Position numbers and translations under genes: made by a program
In this document: positions 6,004-7,410 of the stretch, piece after piece
Numbering within the stretch: position 1 is the first letter of the stretch
How the letters are laid out: each line of letters begins with the position of its first letter
Notes under the pieces: generated by a model
Database searches by the model: none
The model's input: the letters and a program-made list of their open reading frames with translations, nothing else
What the model was told of the DNA's origin: nothing
Source of the DNA: Clostridium sp.
GTDB lineage: Bacteria > Bacillota > Clostridia > Clostridiales > Clostridiaceae
Length of the DNA stretch: 7,410 bases
Assembly: GCA_012511315.1 (NCBI GenBank)
Contig: JAAZGI010000291.1
Location: 1 to 7,410, forward strand
Direction: 5' to 3'

Positions 6004-6651
6004 ATGAAAAAAAGAATTTCTTTAAGCGATGCGATCGCAAAAATCGAGGATGGCCAGACCATCATGATTGGTGGATTTCTGAATGCAGGAACACCGGAAA
6101 CTTTAGTAGACGCATTAGTTGAAAGCGGAAAAAAAGATTTAACATTAATTGCCAACGACACTTCCTATGTAGATCAGGGAATTGGTAAGCTGATTGCAAA
6201 CCATCAAATTAAAAAAGTAATCACCTCCCATATTGGAACCAATCGGGAGACTGGGAACCAAATGAATAGTGGTGAGACAGAGGTCATCTTAACGCCACAG
6301 GGAACCCTAGTAGAACAAATTAGAGCAGCGGGAGCTGGCTTGGGTGGTGTTCTTACGAAGACGGGTCTTGATACGAGAGTAGAGGACGGTAAAGAGAAAA
6401 TCGAGGTGGATGGTGAAACCTATCTCCTTGAAAAACCTTTACGAGCCGATGTGGCTTTAATTTTCGCGTCCAAAGCAGATGAGTTTGGCAATGCTGTTTA
6501 TCATGGCTCAACCCAGACTTTTAATATCGTGATGGCAATGGCAGCGGATACCGTAATAATGGAACCCCTTGAAATCGTACCGGTGGGAGCAATCAACCAG
6601 AATGATGTTCGACTACCTGGTATATTTGTAGACTACATGGTGGAGGTATAA
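6004..6651 (+). CDS. ctfA: Butyrate/acetate-acetoacetate CoA-transferase, alpha subunit
   Basis: One half of a class I (family I, AtoD/CtfA, COG1788) CoA-transferase that exchanges CoA between a short-chain acyl-CoA and acetate, butyrate or acetoacetate in the cytoplasm. The 215-residue protein shows the MIGGFLNAGTP segment at 21-31, LIANDTSYVDQGIGKLI, TPQGTLVEQIRAAGAGLGGVLTKTG with the glycine-rich GAGLGG at 110-115, and DEFGNAVYHGSTQTFN at about 159 onward. All are typical of this subunit and close to clostridial CtfA as I remember it. It carries no catalytic Glu; that is in the beta subunit encoded immediately next to it. The ATG is preceded by GAGAGGA (5987-5993) with 10-base spacing; an AAGGA touching the ATG is too close to act. 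The substrate preference cannot be read from the sequence; atoD is an equally valid name. Confidence 0.92.
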   Translation: MKKRISLSDAIAKIEDGQTIMIGGFLNAGTPETLVDALVESGKKDLTLIANDTSYVDQGIGKLIANHQIKKVITSHIGTNRETGNQMNSGETEVILTPQGTLVEQIRAAGAGLGGVLTKTGLDTRVEDGKEKIEVDGETYLLEKPLRADVALIFASKADEFGNAVYHGSTQTFNIVMAMAADTVIMEPLEIVPVGAINQNDVRLPGIFVDYMVEV

Positions 6652-7311
6652 ATGATGGATCGAGATCAAATGAAAGCTTTTATTGCCAAACGTGTGGCTC
6701 AAGAATTAAAAGACGGGGATTTAGTTAATTTAGGAATTGGCCTTCCCACCATGGTGAGTGACTATGTAGCAGAGGGCATTAGCGTTACCTTTCAGTCTGA
6801 AAATGGATTTACAGGCCTTGGCCCTAGTCCAACAGAGCCTGATAAGTATATTGTCAACGCTGGTGGACTCCCATCCTCCATTCGTCCAGGAGGTGCCTTC
6901 TTCGATACTGCTATGAGCTTTTGCATCATTCGTGGCGGTCATTTAGATATGACTGTTTTAGGTGCTCTGCAAGTTGACGAAAAGGGCAATATTGCCAACT
7001 ACATGATTCCAGGCAAAATGGTACCAGGTATGGGTGGAGCTATGGATCTTGTAGAGGGTGCTAAACGAGTGATCGTAGCGATGGAGCATACTAATAAAGG
7101 GAATCTGAAGATTTTGAAAGACTGCAACTTGCCTTTAACAGCTTCCCATGCAGTGGACTTAATTGTAACTGAAATGGGTGTCATGAAAATTACTGAAGAT
7201 GGTATTAAGCTTATTGAAATTAACCCTGAGTTTACGGTGGAAGAAGTTCAAGCTGCCACCGAAGCAAAACTCATTGTGAGCGATGATTTAGAGGAGATGA
7301 AAGTTGGCTAA
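6652..7311 (+). CDS. ctfB: Butyrate/acetate-acetoacetate CoA-transferase, beta subunit (catalytic)
   Basis: Catalytic half of the CoA-transferase (AtoA/CtfB, COG2057). The active-site glutamate, which forms the glutamyl-CoA thioester in this family, is Glu50 in [13 protein letters not shown]. Other family marks are [16 protein letters not shown] (19-34), VNAGG (68-72), RGGH (94-97), [13 protein letters not shown] (104-116) and [15 protein letters not shown] (120 onward). At 219 residues the length is normal. It abuts ctfA with no gap; GGAGG (6642-6646) within ctfA serves it. Two adjacent ATG codons (6652 and 6655) are possible starts; the second has the better 8-base spacing, the first only 5. 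The pair is surely co-translated to give a 1:1 enzyme. Acetoacetate activation for acetone or lysine-fermentation routes, or butyryl-CoA:acetate transfer, are alternative roles. Confidence 0.93.
   Translation: MMDRDQMKAFIAKRVAQELKDGDLVNLGIGLPTMVSDYVAEGISVTFQSENGFTGLGPSPTEPDKYIVNAGGLPSSIRPGGAFFDTAMSFCIIRGGHLDMTVLGALQVDEKGNIANYMIPGKMVPGMGGAMDLVEGAKRVIVAMEHTNKGNLKILKDCNLPLTASHAVDLIVTEMGVMKITEDGIKLIEINPEFTVEEVQAATEAKLIVSDDLEEMKVG
7291..7306 (+). promoter_or_regulatory. Ribosome site and TTG start of the crotonase gene
   Basis: GAGGAG (7291-7296) lies 7 bases before TTG 7304-7306. A TGA at 7298-7300 closes the frame just upstream, and no ATG or GTG occurs in this frame within the visible part of the gene, so TTG is the only workable start. 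Both elements lie inside the ctfB coding sequence. Confidence 0.7.
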
Positions 7312-7410
7312 AGTAAATTTTGAAGATAGAGCCGGCATTGGACTATTAACCTTAAATTCTCCGGAAACCTTGAACGCTTTAAGCTCAGACTTTCTTGAAG
7401 AAATTCGGCA
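7304..7410 (+). CDS. Enoyl-CoA hydratase/crotonase family protein, 5' part only
   Basis: The first 35 codons are visible before the window ends. After the initiating TTG the protein reads [20 protein letters not shown] followed by [14 protein letters not shown]. This is the N-terminal beta-strand pair and the 'LN.P..LNAL' motif of the crotonase superfamily, where LNRP is the more usual wording and LNSP appears here. In context it is probably 3-hydroxybutyryl-CoA dehydratase (crt), which converts 3-hydroxybutyryl-CoA to crotonyl-CoA for Bcd. The catalytic glutamates and the oxyanion loop are beyond the edge, so another crotonase activity cannot be excluded and no symbol is assigned. It overlaps the ctfB stop by 8 bases, so it belongs to the ctfA-ctfB operon and is probably translationally coupled. 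Confidence 0.85.
   Translation, partial: MAKVNFEDRAGIGLLTLNSPETLNALSSDFLEEIR

Noticed and set aside
5829..6161. 110-codon minus-strand open frame covering the ctfA promoter and 5' end
   Set aside because: It overlaps ctfA and its control region on the opposite strand and resembles no protein family.
1..7410. Search for a mobile element, CRISPR array, defence system or other novel system
   Set aside because: No transposase, integrase, regularly spaced repeats, tRNA attachment site or unknown gene cluster is present; all complete genes belong to a known central pathway.

Overview
The window shows a low-to-moderate G+C, Gram-positive-type anaerobe, most likely a butyrate-forming member of the Clostridia. 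The evidence is strong purine-rich Shine-Dalgarno sites (AGGAGG, GAGGTGAT, GGAGG), AT-rich intergenic DNA with sigma-A-like promoter hexamers, and proteins that align throughout with the clostridial thiolase / Bcd-Etf / CtfAB set. The genus cannot be fixed from this sequence alone.

Layout. Positions 1-695 (minus strand, running off the left edge) encode most of an Mbeg1-like (DUF2974) alpha/beta-hydrolase-fold protein with a GHSKGG nucleophile elbow. A 544-base divergent intergenic region (696-1239) follows. From there everything is on the plus strand, in three blocks. (1) A lone acetyl-CoA C-acetyltransferase gene (1240-2421) is closed by a good intrinsic terminator (2471-2504). (2) A tight bcd-etfB-etfA operon (2777-5738) encodes butyryl-CoA dehydrogenase and its electron-transfer flavoprotein. 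It is preceded by a candidate promoter overlapped by an inverted repeat resembling clostridial Rex sites, and followed by a strong hairpin with a poor U-tract (5748-5795). (3) ctfA-ctfB (6004-7311) encodes a two-subunit short-chain acyl-CoA:acetate/acetoacetate CoA-transferase. It overlaps the start of a crotonase (enoyl-CoA hydratase) gene that begins at TTG 7304 and runs off the right edge. A cre-like (CcpA) sequence lies upstream of ctfA.

How the genes work together. Thiolase condenses two acetyl-CoA to acetoacetyl-CoA. A 3-hydroxybutyryl-CoA dehydrogenase (not in the window, possibly just downstream) would reduce it. The crotonase would dehydrate the product to crotonyl-CoA. Bcd-EtfAB reduces crotonyl-CoA to butyryl-CoA, in known clostridial systems coupled to ferredoxin reduction by flavin-based electron bifurcation. 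CtfAB moves CoA between acyl groups, releasing butyrate or activating acetoacetate. The pathway is well known. What is less routine is its division into three separately controlled units with different candidate regulatory sites. I found no mobile element, CRISPR array, rRNA or tRNA gene, and no evidence of a previously undescribed system; the second-look items are mainly regulatory and organisational.
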